From assembly GCA_947451875.1 (NCBI GenBank), contig CANGBE010000059.1, positions 1 through 7,925 on the forward strand: DNA of 7,925 nucleotides, written 5' to 3'. The position numbers and the translations under genes are program-made. Below, piece by piece: positions 1 through 5,470 of this stretch. How positions within the stretch are numbered: position 1 is the first letter of the stretch; each line of letters opens with the position of its first letter. The DNA is from Sphingomonadaceae bacterium. Lineage in GTDB: Bacteria > Pseudomonadota > Alphaproteobacteria > Sphingomonadales > Sphingomonadaceae. Under the pieces are notes generated by a model. That model was not told the origin of the DNA. It worked only from the letters and a program-made list of their open reading frames with translations, and made no database searches.

Positions 1-190
1 AATCGGCTGCAGCCTGCGTAGCGAGCGCGAAGTTCCTGTCACCGATCAGTACGCTTGCCCCAGCTTCGGCAAGCCGCCGCGCGATACCCTTGCCAAGCCC
101 TTGTGCTGCGCCAGTCACGACAGCCGTGCGTCCGGCAAGCGAGACGAGCTCGGCAATCGAATGGGCTGATGGGTCAACGATAGTGGTCAA
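1..190 (-). CDS. SDR family oxidoreductase, N-terminal part (cut by left edge)
   Basis: This is the first 63 codons of a short-chain dehydrogenase/reductase; the rest lies beyond the left edge. The protein opens with about 20 residues of leader, then a beta strand (RTAVVTG) and the glycine-rich NAD(P)-binding motif TGAAQGLG, followed by the first Rossmann helix and a second strand ending in GD. Known of the family: NAD(P)-dependent oxidation or reduction of a hydroxyl/keto substrate. The substrate cannot be read from this fragment. I place the start at a TTG (190-188) because GGAGA (201-197) lies 6 bases upstream; an ATG at 195-193 hits a stop after two codons. It follows the HSD10-like SDR on the same strand, so both may belong to one catabolic cluster, although a terminator-like hairpin lies between them. 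The family is secure; the exact start is likely but not certain. Confidence 0.88.
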   Translation of the reverse strand, partial: MTTIVDPSAHSIAELVSLAGRTAVVTGAAQGLGKGIARRLAEAGASVLIGDRNFALATQAAAD

Positions 191-218
191 AACATATCTC
201 CGCGCACATCCGGTCGCC

Positions 219-244
219 AAAAAGAGGGTGGGCGACACCCTTTT
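219..244 (-). terminator. Rho-independent terminator between the two SDR genes
   Basis: Read on the minus strand, AAAAGGGTG (244-236), loop TCGCC and CACCCTCTT (230-222) form a 9-bp stem with one G-U pair, followed by further T residues to 219. It lies about 90 bases after the stop of the HSD10-like gene and only about 18 bases before the ribosome-binding site of the next SDR. It would end the upstream transcript, or act as a leader attenuator for the downstream gene if a promoter lies at about 250-300. On the plus strand the stem is followed by only a short T run. Confidence 0.6.
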
Positions 245-332
245 ACAGGTGCCGCTCGGGAGGAAGGATAAGCTACTTGGTGTAACGCAGCCTGTCCAGA
301 ATTTTATGCGCTATTGTGTTGCGTAAATATCT

Positions 333-1118
333 CTATGGCTTTCCCATGAGATTAGTGAGCGGAGTCGACATGGCTCCGTCCAGCCTAACCGTCTGCCCAT
401 TCAGGAACGGTGTTCGCAGGAAGGCTTCTACCAACTGTGCATATTCCTCGGGCTGCCCAAAGCGCTTCGGGAATGCGACGTTCGATATGAGCGCTGCCTT
501 CAGGGCCTCAGGCGCGCCGGAAAGCCGGGGCGTCCAGATCGGGCCGGGCGCAATTGCCATGGCTCTCACGCCGATGTCCGCAAGGTCACGGGCCATCGAA
601 AGGGTCATGGCGACGATCGCAGCTTTGCCCGCCGAGTAACCGACCTGCCGCGCCTGTCCGTCAAAGGCAGCCGTCGATGCGGTGTTGACGATCAATCCCC
701 GCTGTCCGTCGCCGTCCGGCTCATTGCTGGCCATAGCAGCCGAACACAGGCGCGAAACGTTGAACGGCCCCATAAGATGCAGGTCAATCAGTTGCCGAAA
801 CAGCGCCATGTCATGCGGGATGCCATCAGCCGTAGTGGTGGCTGGTGCCATGACCGAGACACCTGCAGCGTTGACGTTGACGCTGAACTTACCTGCACCT
901 TTGGCTAAGTCGATTGCCGCGAGAACTGATCTCTCATCGTTATGATCTCCCGCTGCACCGGTTGCATTGCCAAGTTCGGCAGCGAAGGCGCAAGCCCGAC
1001 CTCCGTCCGGCTCGAACACCACAACGTGCATGCCGAGTTCGACAAGGCGTCGCGCCGTTGCTCCGCCTAGTCCTCCGGCCCCACCGGTCACCAGAGCCGA
1101 TTGTCCTGCAAAATCCAT
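333..1118 (-). CDS. HSD10-like SDR dehydrogenase (3-hydroxyacyl-CoA dehydrogenase type II-like)
   Basis: A 261-residue short-chain dehydrogenase. Visible elements in order: cofactor motif TGGAGGLG (residues 11-18), an acidic residue at the end of the second strand (E36) that fits NAD preference, NAAG (83-86), the catalytic serine in NTAS (S148), and the YxxxK pair Y161/K165. The stretches around NTAS..AAFDGQ, ARDLADIGVRAMAIAPG and FLNGQTVRLDGA are hallmarks of the HSD10/type II 3-hydroxyacyl-CoA dehydrogenase subgroup, and the length fits that group. Known role of the group: NAD-dependent oxidation of 3-hydroxyacyl-CoA and of some steroid or alcohol substrates in the cytoplasm; the substrate here is inferred only. 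The ATG at 1118 is chosen because the fold begins immediately after it; the reading frame stays open to 1253 but the extra 45 residues look non-coding. The ribosome-binding site is weak. The gene diverges from the VOC protein gene and has a terminator-like hairpin downstream. Confidence 0.9.
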   Translation of the reverse strand: MDFAGQSALVTGGAGGLGGATARRLVELGMHVVVFEPDGGRACAFAAELGNATGAAGDHNDERSVLAAIDLAKGAGKFSVNVNAAGVSVMAPATTTADGIPHDMALFRQLIDLHLMGPFNVSRLCSAAMASNEPDGDGQRGLIVNTASTAAFDGQARQVGYSAGKAAIVAMTLSMARDLADIGVRAMAIAPGPIWTPRLSGAPEALKAALISNVAFPKRFGQPEEYAQLVEAFLRTPFLNGQTVRLDGAMSTPLTNLMGKP

Positions 1119-1141
1119 AGCGTCAAAATCCAACTTGATGT

Positions 1142-1156
1142 GCGATACACTATCGC
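1142..1156. promoter_or_regulatory. Interrupted palindrome in SDR/VOC divergent promoter region
   Basis: GCGATA-CAC-TATCGC is a perfect 6+6 inverted repeat with a 3-bp centre. It lies 24 bases upstream of the HSD10-like start and about 90 bases upstream of the VOC start. On the minus strand a TTGACT at about 1182-1177 could be a -35 element, which would place the palindrome at or just past the -10 region, a usual repressor position. Which regulator binds is unknown, and no regulator gene for it is evident nearby. Confidence 0.4.
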
Positions 1157-1244
1157 TTAACTTGCGAGCTGAAGAAGTCAATGTCGGCAAAATGCAAACA
1201 GCAATTCCACGTTTGTCAGGACCGATGCACCGTGGGAGAAAAAC

Positions 1245-1718
1245 GTGAAACACGCCACATTTGCTATGTTAGCTTCAGCATTGCTGTCATCACCACTTAC
1301 TGCAGCTGAGCCGACGACGACAGCGCCAACCAAGGTCACCGCTACCGCAGGTCCGCACATCATCATGTTGCGGTGGTTCGTTGCCGATCTTCAGCGGGCT
1401 ACCAAATTCTATCAGGCAGTCTTCGGCATGAACGTCGTCCAGCACATGGGTGACAAACTGAACATCATGATGTTTCCCGGCGGCTCGATGCCGGGTTTGA
1501 TCCTGATCCAGAGCACGGCCGAAAAGGAAATGAACGGCAGTTTCGTAATTCAAGTAGCTGACGTGAAAGGCACGCTTGCCAAGGCCGAGGCGTCAGGCGG
1601 CAAGCTCATGAACACACGTTTTGCCCAGAAGATTGACGGAGTTCCTGCCAGCTCTAGCCATTTCATCGACCCCGACGGCAATATCGTCGAAGTCATGCAG
1701 ATGGGTGCCCCCAAGTAA
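1245..1718 (+). CDS. Exported VOC/glyoxalase-fold protein
   Basis: A 157-residue protein with an N-terminal signal peptide (K2, hydrophobic residues about 5-18, likely cleavage at LTA-A near residue 20/21), a short Thr/Pro/Ala-rich linker, and one vicinal-oxygen-chelate domain from about residue 38 to 152. The two beta-alpha-beta-beta-beta halves are recognisable: the first starts at RWFVADLQRATKFYQAVFGM, and the second ends in the typical DPDGN (142-146) with E149 as a probable metal ligand. Known of the fold: metal-dependent lyases, dioxygenases and resistance proteins, mostly cytosolic; the reaction here cannot be named. The GTG start at 1245 is supported by GGGAG (1234-1238) at good spacing. 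It is transcribed divergently from the HSD10-like SDR. Its 3' end overlaps the runaway 3' end of the truncated methyltransferase gene on the other strand. Confidence 0.85.
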   Translation: MKHATFAMLASALLSSPLTAAEPTTTAPTKVTATAGPHIIMLRWFVADLQRATKFYQAVFGMNVVQHMGDKLNIMMFPGGSMPGLILIQSTAEKEMNGSFVIQVADVKGTLAKAEASGGKLMNTRFAQKIDGVPASSSHFIDPDGNIVEVMQMGAPK

Positions 1719-2625
1719 TTCTTCCCGTCAGTGTGGAATCATTGGCGGGTTCACCCATGCCACCATTGGTCTTGTTCCAGACAACAAGGTTGTTGAGTTC
1801 GGTGAAGCAGGTCCTGCCTGCTGCAAGCAACTCGCCCATGTGGCGCCAGTCCATGCAGACAAAGGCTATCGCACCATCGCGCATTACCGATGCGGCATTG
1901 CCGAGCGTGTCGGCCAGGAACGCCGTGAACTGGCTTTCGCTCATTTCGCCGGAGGCAAATGCGAACTCGCGATGCTTGACCGAACCCAGCCCGCAGACGT
2001 TGCCATCGATCTTCACGTTGTAGGGCGGGTCAGTAAACACAAGGTCGGCAACCTCGCCGCCCATCAATGCCTCGAAGTCGATGGCGCTGCGGGCATCGCC
2101 GCACAGCAGCCGATGCCGCCCCAGCTGCCACAGGTCTCCCTGGCGCGAGACTGCAGGGCCATTGGCAAAGCTAACCTGATCTTCCGGTTCATCACTCAGG
2201 TCCGGGTCGGCATCGCTAGCCTCGTCGAGGACCAGATCGATCTCAGCCAGACTGAACCCAGTGAGCTCGACATCAAACTCAAGATCAACCAGCGCTTGCA
2301 GTTCAATCGCCAGTATCTCCTTATCCCAGCCAGCATTGAGCGCGAGCTTGTTGTCCGCCAGCACATAGGCCCGGCGCTCGGTTTCCGAGAGATGTGAGAG
2401 CGCAAGGGTTGGAACCGCCTTCCAGCCGAGCAGCTTCGCCGCCTCGACCCGGCCGTGACCGGCAAGGATTTCGCCCGCGTCGGAAATCAAAACCGGATTG
2501 GTAAACCCGAAGCGCTCGATCGACGCCGCAATCTGCCGCACCTGCTTCTTGGAATGTGTGCGGGCATTGCCCGCATAGGGCTTCAGCGACGTGATGTTGC
2601 GCTCAACGATTTGACCTTGTGCCAC
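1693..2625 (-). CDS. Truncated ParB-domain DNA methyltransferase (probable pseudogene)
   Basis: The 310-codon frame encodes a ParB/sulfiredoxin-like domain (residues about 9-100, GHGR motif at 56-59), a linker, then the start of an N6/N4-type DNA methyltransferase domain: GRHRLLCGD near 169-177, catalytic motif IV DPPY (199-202) and VVWNKTNGGMG ending at residue 291. In this class motif IV precedes the SAM-binding FxGxG motif, which should follow further downstream. Here homology stops after NGGMG and the frame runs about 19 unrelated residues into the antisense of the VOC gene end. The whole C-terminal part, including the SAM site, is missing, so activity is unlikely; the ParB-like domain is intact. 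The GTG start (2625-2623) is supported by AAGGA (2636-2632) 6 bases upstream. The break lies at about 1719-1752. Such genes are common in prophages and integrative elements. It is divergent from the XRE/ImmA pair and shares its operator region. Confidence 0.82.
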   Translation of the reverse strand: MAQGQIVERNITSLKPYAGNARTHSKKQVRQIAASIERFGFTNPVLISDAGEILAGHGRVEAAKLLGWKAVPTLALSHLSETERRAYVLADNKLALNAGWDKEILAIELQALVDLEFDVELTGFSLAEIDLVLDEASDADPDLSDEPEDQVSFANGPAVSRQGDLWQLGRHRLLCGDARSAIDFEALMGGEVADLVFTDPPYNVKIDGNVCGLGSVKHREFAFASGEMSESQFTAFLADTLGNAASVMRDGAIAFVCMDWRHMGELLAAGRTCFTELNNLVVWNKTNGGMGEPANDSTLTGRITWGHPSA

Positions 2626-2648
2626 TCCGAATCCTTTCGAAACGATCG

Positions 2649-2667
2649 CGTACAAATGAATTGAACG
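2649..2667. promoter_or_regulatory. Operator-like palindrome O1 (methyltransferase side)
   Basis: CGTACAA-atgaa-TTGAACG: 7-bp arms with a 5-bp spacer and one mismatch. It has the same design, spacer length and right arm as the perfect palindrome at 2699-2717, with centres exactly 50 bp apart. It lies over the expected -10 area of the methyltransferase promoter (minus strand, -35 TTGACA at 2681-2676) and upstream of that gene's ribosome-binding site. Likely ligand: the XRE protein encoded at 2728. Confidence 0.6.
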
Positions 2668-2668
2668 C

Positions 2669-2696
2669 TTGCAAATGTCAATCCTCTGCTTATGAA
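2669..2696 (+). promoter_or_regulatory. Putative sigma-70 promoter of the XRE/ImmA operon
   Basis: TTGCAA (2669-2674), a 16-bp spacer and TATGAA (2691-2696) make a plausible -35/-10 pair. Transcription would start near 2703, inside the perfect palindrome O2, which suits repression. An opposing -35 hexamer TTGACA for the methyltransferase gene lies inside the spacer (minus strand 2681-2676), although its -10 match is poor. The two promoters would therefore overlap. Predicted by eye only. Confidence 0.45.
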
Positions 2697-2698
2697 GG

Positions 2699-2717
2699 CG
2701 TTCAACTGTATTGAACG
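2699..2717. promoter_or_regulatory. Operator-like palindrome O2 (XRE side)
   Basis: CGTTCAA-ctgta-TTGAACG is a perfect 7+7 inverted repeat with a 5-bp spacer, ending 10 bases before the XRE ATG at 2728. It overlaps the predicted transcription start, as expected for autorepression by a dimeric helix-turn-helix regulator. Confidence 0.65.
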
Positions 2718-2727
2718 AGCCGTTTTC

Positions 2728-3057
2728 ATGAGCTTCGCACAGCGCCTGCACAAACACCGGATCAGCAAAGCGATGTCGCTACAGGAAGTGGCAGACGCCA
2801 TCGGCATATCGAAGGCCCACGTCTGGAATCTCGAGAAAGGCCTGTCGGACAATCCCTCGATCGAACTGGTCGTCAAATTGGCTGAGCTGTTCCGTGTGGG
2901 GGTGGCAGATCTTATTGGAGAGAATCCGGGCAATCCGGATGAGAGCCCCGAAATGGTCGCGCTTTACCGGGACCTCAAGAAGCTCGACGGATCTGACCGG
3001 GAGACCATTCGTGTGCTCATGGAGCGTCTTCGCGAAGCGCGCGGCAAGCTCGATTGA
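2728..3057 (+). CDS. XRE-family transcriptional regulator (ImmR-like)
   Basis: A 109-residue protein with an N-terminal Cro/C1-type helix-turn-helix (residues about 5-65). The core reads MSLQEVADAIGISKAHVWNL followed by EKG and a helix ending VADLIGE, the standard XRE pattern. The C-terminal 40 residues are charged and helical and probably support dimerisation. Known of the family: DNA-binding repressors of phages, integrative elements and toxin-antitoxin systems. An upstream ATG at 2692 is in frame, but it would sit in the -10 box and put the palindrome O2 inside the gene, so 2728 is preferred; neither start has a strong ribosome-binding site. The stop codon overlaps the start of the ImmA-like gene (TTGA), so the two are co-translated. 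Inferred role: represses its own operon and the divergent methyltransferase through O1 and O2, with the peptidase as antirepressor. Confidence 0.88.
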   Translation: MSFAQRLHKHRISKAMSLQEVADAIGISKAHVWNLEKGLSDNPSIELVVKLAELFRVGVADLIGENPGNPDESPEMVALYRDLKKLDGSDRETIRVLMERLREARGKLD

Positions 3058-3926
3058 AGATTTCGCGCCTCGATCTTGACGGGGCGGGCTCACCAGCAGC
3101 GCTCGTCACCCGGATCCTTGAGGTCGAGCGGGACCTGCCGATACCTGTTCCTATTGAGACATTGGCCGAGCAGCTGGACATTATTTCGATCAATGAGTTG
3201 GCAACCGAAGGTTTTGCGGCGGCGCTGGTGACCGACGTCAACAAAGCCAAGGGCGGCATCTTGCTCGCCAGTTCACTTTCGCCCGAGCGCCGACGCTATT
3301 CGATTGGCCATGAGCTTGGTCATTTCTTGATCCCCACTCATGTTGTCCCGCCGGAAGGGCAGTTCTTATGTTCGCGCCAAGACATGCTGCGCTTTGATGC
3401 GTGCGAACAGGGTAGGCGTCAGCGGATGGAGTATGAGGCAAACCGCTTTGCCGCGCTGCTTCTCATGCCACCACCGATGCTCCGCACCGAACTTGCCCGC
3501 AAGGCGCCGAGCCTTGGAGAGGTCATCCGGCTCGCGGCAGAGTTCGCGGTCAGCAAGGAAGCGATGGCGCGGTCCTACGTCGAGTACAATCGCAACGACA
3601 TTGCCATCGCTAGGGTCAGAAATGGAGCAATTCTGGCATCCATCCGCTCGAAGGATTTTCCTTGGATCGAGCCGAAATCGGGGGAGCCAGTGCCGCCAGA
3701 ATCGCTCTGGCACGACATCTCCCAGATCCCGGGAACGCTAACTCAAATCACCAACTGTGAGCCTGATGTCTGGTTTGCCCACAAAGACTGCCACAAGGTT
3801 CAATCCCTCACCGAACAGGTTTTGGTTCAGGCAGGCGGGCACTCAATGATCCTCTTGCAGGCAGAATTGCGCGATGAGGATGATGACGAGCAAGGCTACA
3901 GCGGTCGCGATTGGCGCTCACGCTAG
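3054..3926 (+). CDS. ImmA/IrrE family metallo-endopeptidase
   Basis: A 290-residue protein with the zinc-peptidase signature HELGH (residues 86-90) and the downstream glutamate ligand in the motif RMEYEANRFAALLLMP (about 125-139), the COG2856/M78 arrangement. Residues 20-60 contain the usual helix before the active site (EVERDLPIPVPIETLAEQL). The C-terminal 140 residues are less conserved and may recognise substrate. Known example: ImmA of Bacillus ICEBs1 cleaves the XRE repressor ImmR, and IrrE/PprI of Deinococcus cleaves the XRE regulator DdrO after DNA damage. By analogy this protein likely cleaves the XRE protein encoded directly upstream. It starts at TTG (3054-3056), overlapping the XRE stop by translational coupling; there is no clear ribosome-binding site of its own. 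The catalytic residues are intact, so it appears functional although the neighbouring methyltransferase is broken. Confidence 0.88.
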   Translation: MKISRLDLDGAGSPAALVTRILEVERDLPIPVPIETLAEQLDIISINELATEGFAAALVTDVNKAKGGILLASSLSPERRRYSIGHELGHFLIPTHVVPPEGQFLCSRQDMLRFDACEQGRRQRMEYEANRFAALLLMPPPMLRTELARKAPSLGEVIRLAAEFAVSKEAMARSYVEYNRNDIAIARVRNGAILASIRSKDFPWIEPKSGEPVPPESLWHDISQIPGTLTQITNCEPDVWFAHKDCHKVQSLTEQVLVQAGGHSMILLQAELRDEDDDEQGYSGRDWRSR

Positions 3927-3953
3927 CTCATACCTGCAGTTCGCTGTTATCGG

Positions 3954-4141
3954 CCAAGGCATTCCCTGCTCTTCGCGAAGAAATTCCCTGTTCCTGAAAT
4001 AAGAATTCCCTGTTCCGCGCGTAGGGAGTTTGCGTCAGAATTGGCTGATTTCTGCGCATTCTCGGGCCATACTCGTCGATTCGGGGGCTCGAAATTTCAT
4101 CATTTCCCTGTAAATTCCCTGTAAAGCAGGGAAAACAGGGA
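3954..4141. repeat. Phased ATTCCCTG repeat array with terminal inverted copies
   Basis: ATTCCCTG begins at 3961, 3983 and 4005 (exactly 22 bp apart). TTTCCCTG begins at 4103 and ATTCCCTG at 4114 (11 bp apart). Inverted copies CAGGGAAA (4127-4134) and CAGGGA (4136-4141) follow at once. Units 1-3 share AAG just upstream and TTC or CTC just downstream. A perfect 10-bp palindrome CTTCGCGAAG (3971-3980) separates units 1 and 2. The end of the array can fold: TTCCCTG (4115-4121) pairs with CAGGGAA (4127-4133) around a 5-base loop, and CCCTGT (4106-4111) pairs with ACAGGG (4135-4140) outside it. It starts 28 bases after the ImmA-like stop. It could be iterons, a protein-binding array, a structured RNA or the end of a mobile element; the sequence does not decide. 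Confidence 0.6.
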
Positions 4142-4328
4142 CTGAGAGAGGTGCGAGTAGCACTGCGTCGCGCACCATTTCCGCTCAGTGACTTATGCCT
4201 GACCGACGGGTCGTCATTCGTCAGCTGGGCAGCACCGGGGTAGCACCGGCGATATTTCCCCTGCAGCGATCTCGCCCCACCGGGCGGTAAGGCTGGGCGA
4301 AATGTTGTCCCGCCTCGTCGCCCCGCAA
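4142..4328. other. Non-coding stretch between repeat array and hypothetical gene
   Basis: I see no convincing gene here. The minus-strand frame that stays open across it has arginine-rich, low-complexity content unlike its neighbours. It holds a short hairpin candidate (GTGCG 4151-4155 with CGCAC 4171-4175) and an 8-bp direct repeat AGCACCGG (4231-4238, 4242-4249) at 11-bp spacing. No clear terminator or promoter is seen. Confidence 0.4.
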
Positions 4329-5054
4329 TCAATGCCGGGTTGGCGTCTCCAGCAGGTGGTCCGTGTCCATATCAAGCGCGGCAGCCCACAGGGGTGACTT
4401 GGTAAAGGTCTCCTCACGCTGCAGTCCTCTGCCGGTTCGGTGCTCCTGCATCAGCCCAGCCCACGTAAGGGGCCTCAGTACATGGATGTAGAACGTGGCA
4501 GCGAGCCGGTACTCGTGGGCCCGGTAGTCCATCTCAGCGCCCCCAAACAACACACTGCACAGCCGCCCTTCGGTTGCGCCCTGCTGCGCTTCGACATTGA
4601 TGACGTTGAGGAATATATCCCAGCTCCCCATCATCTGGTCGCCGAACCGTGTGTACTGGCTGTGATCGACGACACAGAGAAGGTGGGTAGCCACTAAGCG
4701 CCAAAGCTCGGCTGGGGTTGCCCTCATCGCCTTCGCAAGCTTGGTGAGATGCATGGCGCCCTTATAGTGCCGCACCAGCTTAGCGCTGATCAACACGTCA
4801 TGCAGCACCGCCAGCGGCGGGAAGTCCTGCTCGTTGAGGACCTTGTTGTAGGCGTACAGGTCTTCGGCGGCGTAGTTAGGCCATGCAAACATCTCTGCGG
4901 CCCACGCCACAAAATAGCGCTTAAGCGCCTTGGCTGGGGTTAGGCCGATTGGGCCATTTAACTCGATGAATTCGATAGTCAGCAGAGCAGCCTTCAGCAT
5001 TGGCGAATGCTCAAATGCAGGCTCGCTATCGCTAAGGGCTTTAAAGGCGATCAT
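4329..5054 (-). CDS. Conserved-looking hypothetical protein, function unknown
   Basis: A 241-residue, mostly helical soluble protein with no signal peptide or membrane segment. It is rich in aromatic and acidic residues: a WAAEMFAWPNYAAEDLYAY region near residues 45-70, a block reading FPPLAVLHDVLISAKLVRHYKG near 75-100 that looks like a small winged-helix or helical bundle, and a tryptophan-containing C-terminal part (SWDIFLNVINVEAQQGA, near 140-160). I recall similar uncharacterised proteins in alphaproteobacteria but cannot name a family. I prefer ATG 5054: a TATACT box (5083-5078) would start transcription near 5071, and the alternative in-frame TTG at 5075 (7 residues longer) has no ribosome-binding site. 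It lies 44 bases after the nuclease gene on the same strand and could be a third operon member or have its own promoter. Confidence 0.7.
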   Translation of the reverse strand: MIAFKALSDSEPAFEHSPMLKAALLTIEFIELNGPIGLTPAKALKRYFVAWAAEMFAWPNYAAEDLYAYNKVLNEQDFPPLAVLHDVLISAKLVRHYKGAMHLTKLAKAMRATPAELWRLVATHLLCVVDHSQYTRFGDQMMGSWDIFLNVINVEAQQGATEGRLCSVLFGGAEMDYRAHEYRLAATFYIHVLRPLTWAGLMQEHRTGRGLQREETFTKSPLWAAALDMDTDHLLETPTRH

Positions 5055-5098
5055 TCGCCGCTTGTGGTTGATCAATCAGTATATGCCAACACCCCAAA

Positions 5099-5470
5099 TC
5101 ACCTCACCCACACGCGGGCCAGCCCCAGCCCGACAAGGTAGTTCCCGGCATCACGGCCATCGACGCTAACTGTCGCCAGCGTGCGACCATAGCGGTCCGT
5201 GCCCTGCCGGTGGATGGTCACGGTACCCTTGGCGATGAAGACCCTCAGTGCGTCACGGCTGCGAGCACCAAGCTCATAGTCACACCACGACGGGTTCTTG
5301 CTTGTGCGGAGGTGCCGTGGGTCGCAACGCGGGCTGCCGGGTAGTTCCGGGGCGTCAATGTCGCTGATGCGGATGCGCTCACCATCGCAGCGGATGCTGT
5401 CGCCGTCATGCGCCTCCACGACCGCGCACGTGGCCACTGGGGCGGCTGCAAGGAGCAGGGCAAGGATCAT
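5099..5470 (-). CDS. Exported SNase-like (thermonuclease) nuclease
   Basis: A 123-residue staphylococcal-nuclease-fold protein with a signal peptide (residues 1 to about 16, hydrophobic LALLLAAAPVA). The OB-fold active site is recognisable: D24 in HDGDS, R34 in the strand ERIRISDIDAPEL with D39 and E42 (equivalent to R35, D40 and E43 of S. aureus nuclease), and R96 in DRYGR (equivalent to R87). The C-terminus ends GLGLARVWVR, typical of small bacterial members. Known role: Ca2+-dependent cleavage of DNA and RNA, here outside the cytoplasm. All key residues are present, so activity is likely. The ATG at 5470 overlaps the stop of the Sel1-repeat gene (ATGA), which fixes the start and implies translational coupling; longer in-frame starts would lie inside the upstream gene and lack an N-terminal signal peptide. 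Confidence 0.88.
   Translation of the reverse strand: MILALLLAAAPVATCAVVEAHDGDSIRCDGERIRISDIDAPELPGSPRCDPRHLRTSKNPSWCDYELGARSRDALRVFIAKGTVTIHRQGTDRYGRTLATVSVDGRDAGNYLVGLGLARVWVR

Noticed and set aside
1119..1253. A 45-residue N-terminal extension of the HSD10-like SDR
   Set aside because: The extension covers the divergent promoter region and palindrome, and the family begins a few residues before the TGxxxGxG motif, as with the 1118 start.
1621..2397. Long plus-strand frame opposite the methyltransferase
   Set aside because: It is antisense to a clear ParB-methyltransferase domain and shows no recognisable motif; it is open because of GC-rich codon bias.
2692..2727. A longer XRE protein starting at ATG 2692
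   Set aside because: The start would lie in the -10 box, and the operator palindrome O2 would be inside the gene. The helix-turn-helix domain is complete from 2728.
3954..4020. CRISPR array
   Set aside because: The repeat core is only 8-10 bp and the 22-bp spacing leaves no proper spacers; no cas genes are present.
3928..4332. A 134-codon minus-strand open frame over the repeat array
   Set aside because: Its composition is low-complexity and Arg/Gly-rich, the repeated residues simply translate the ATTCCCTG units, and there is no ribosome-binding site. The frame is better explained by the non-coding array.
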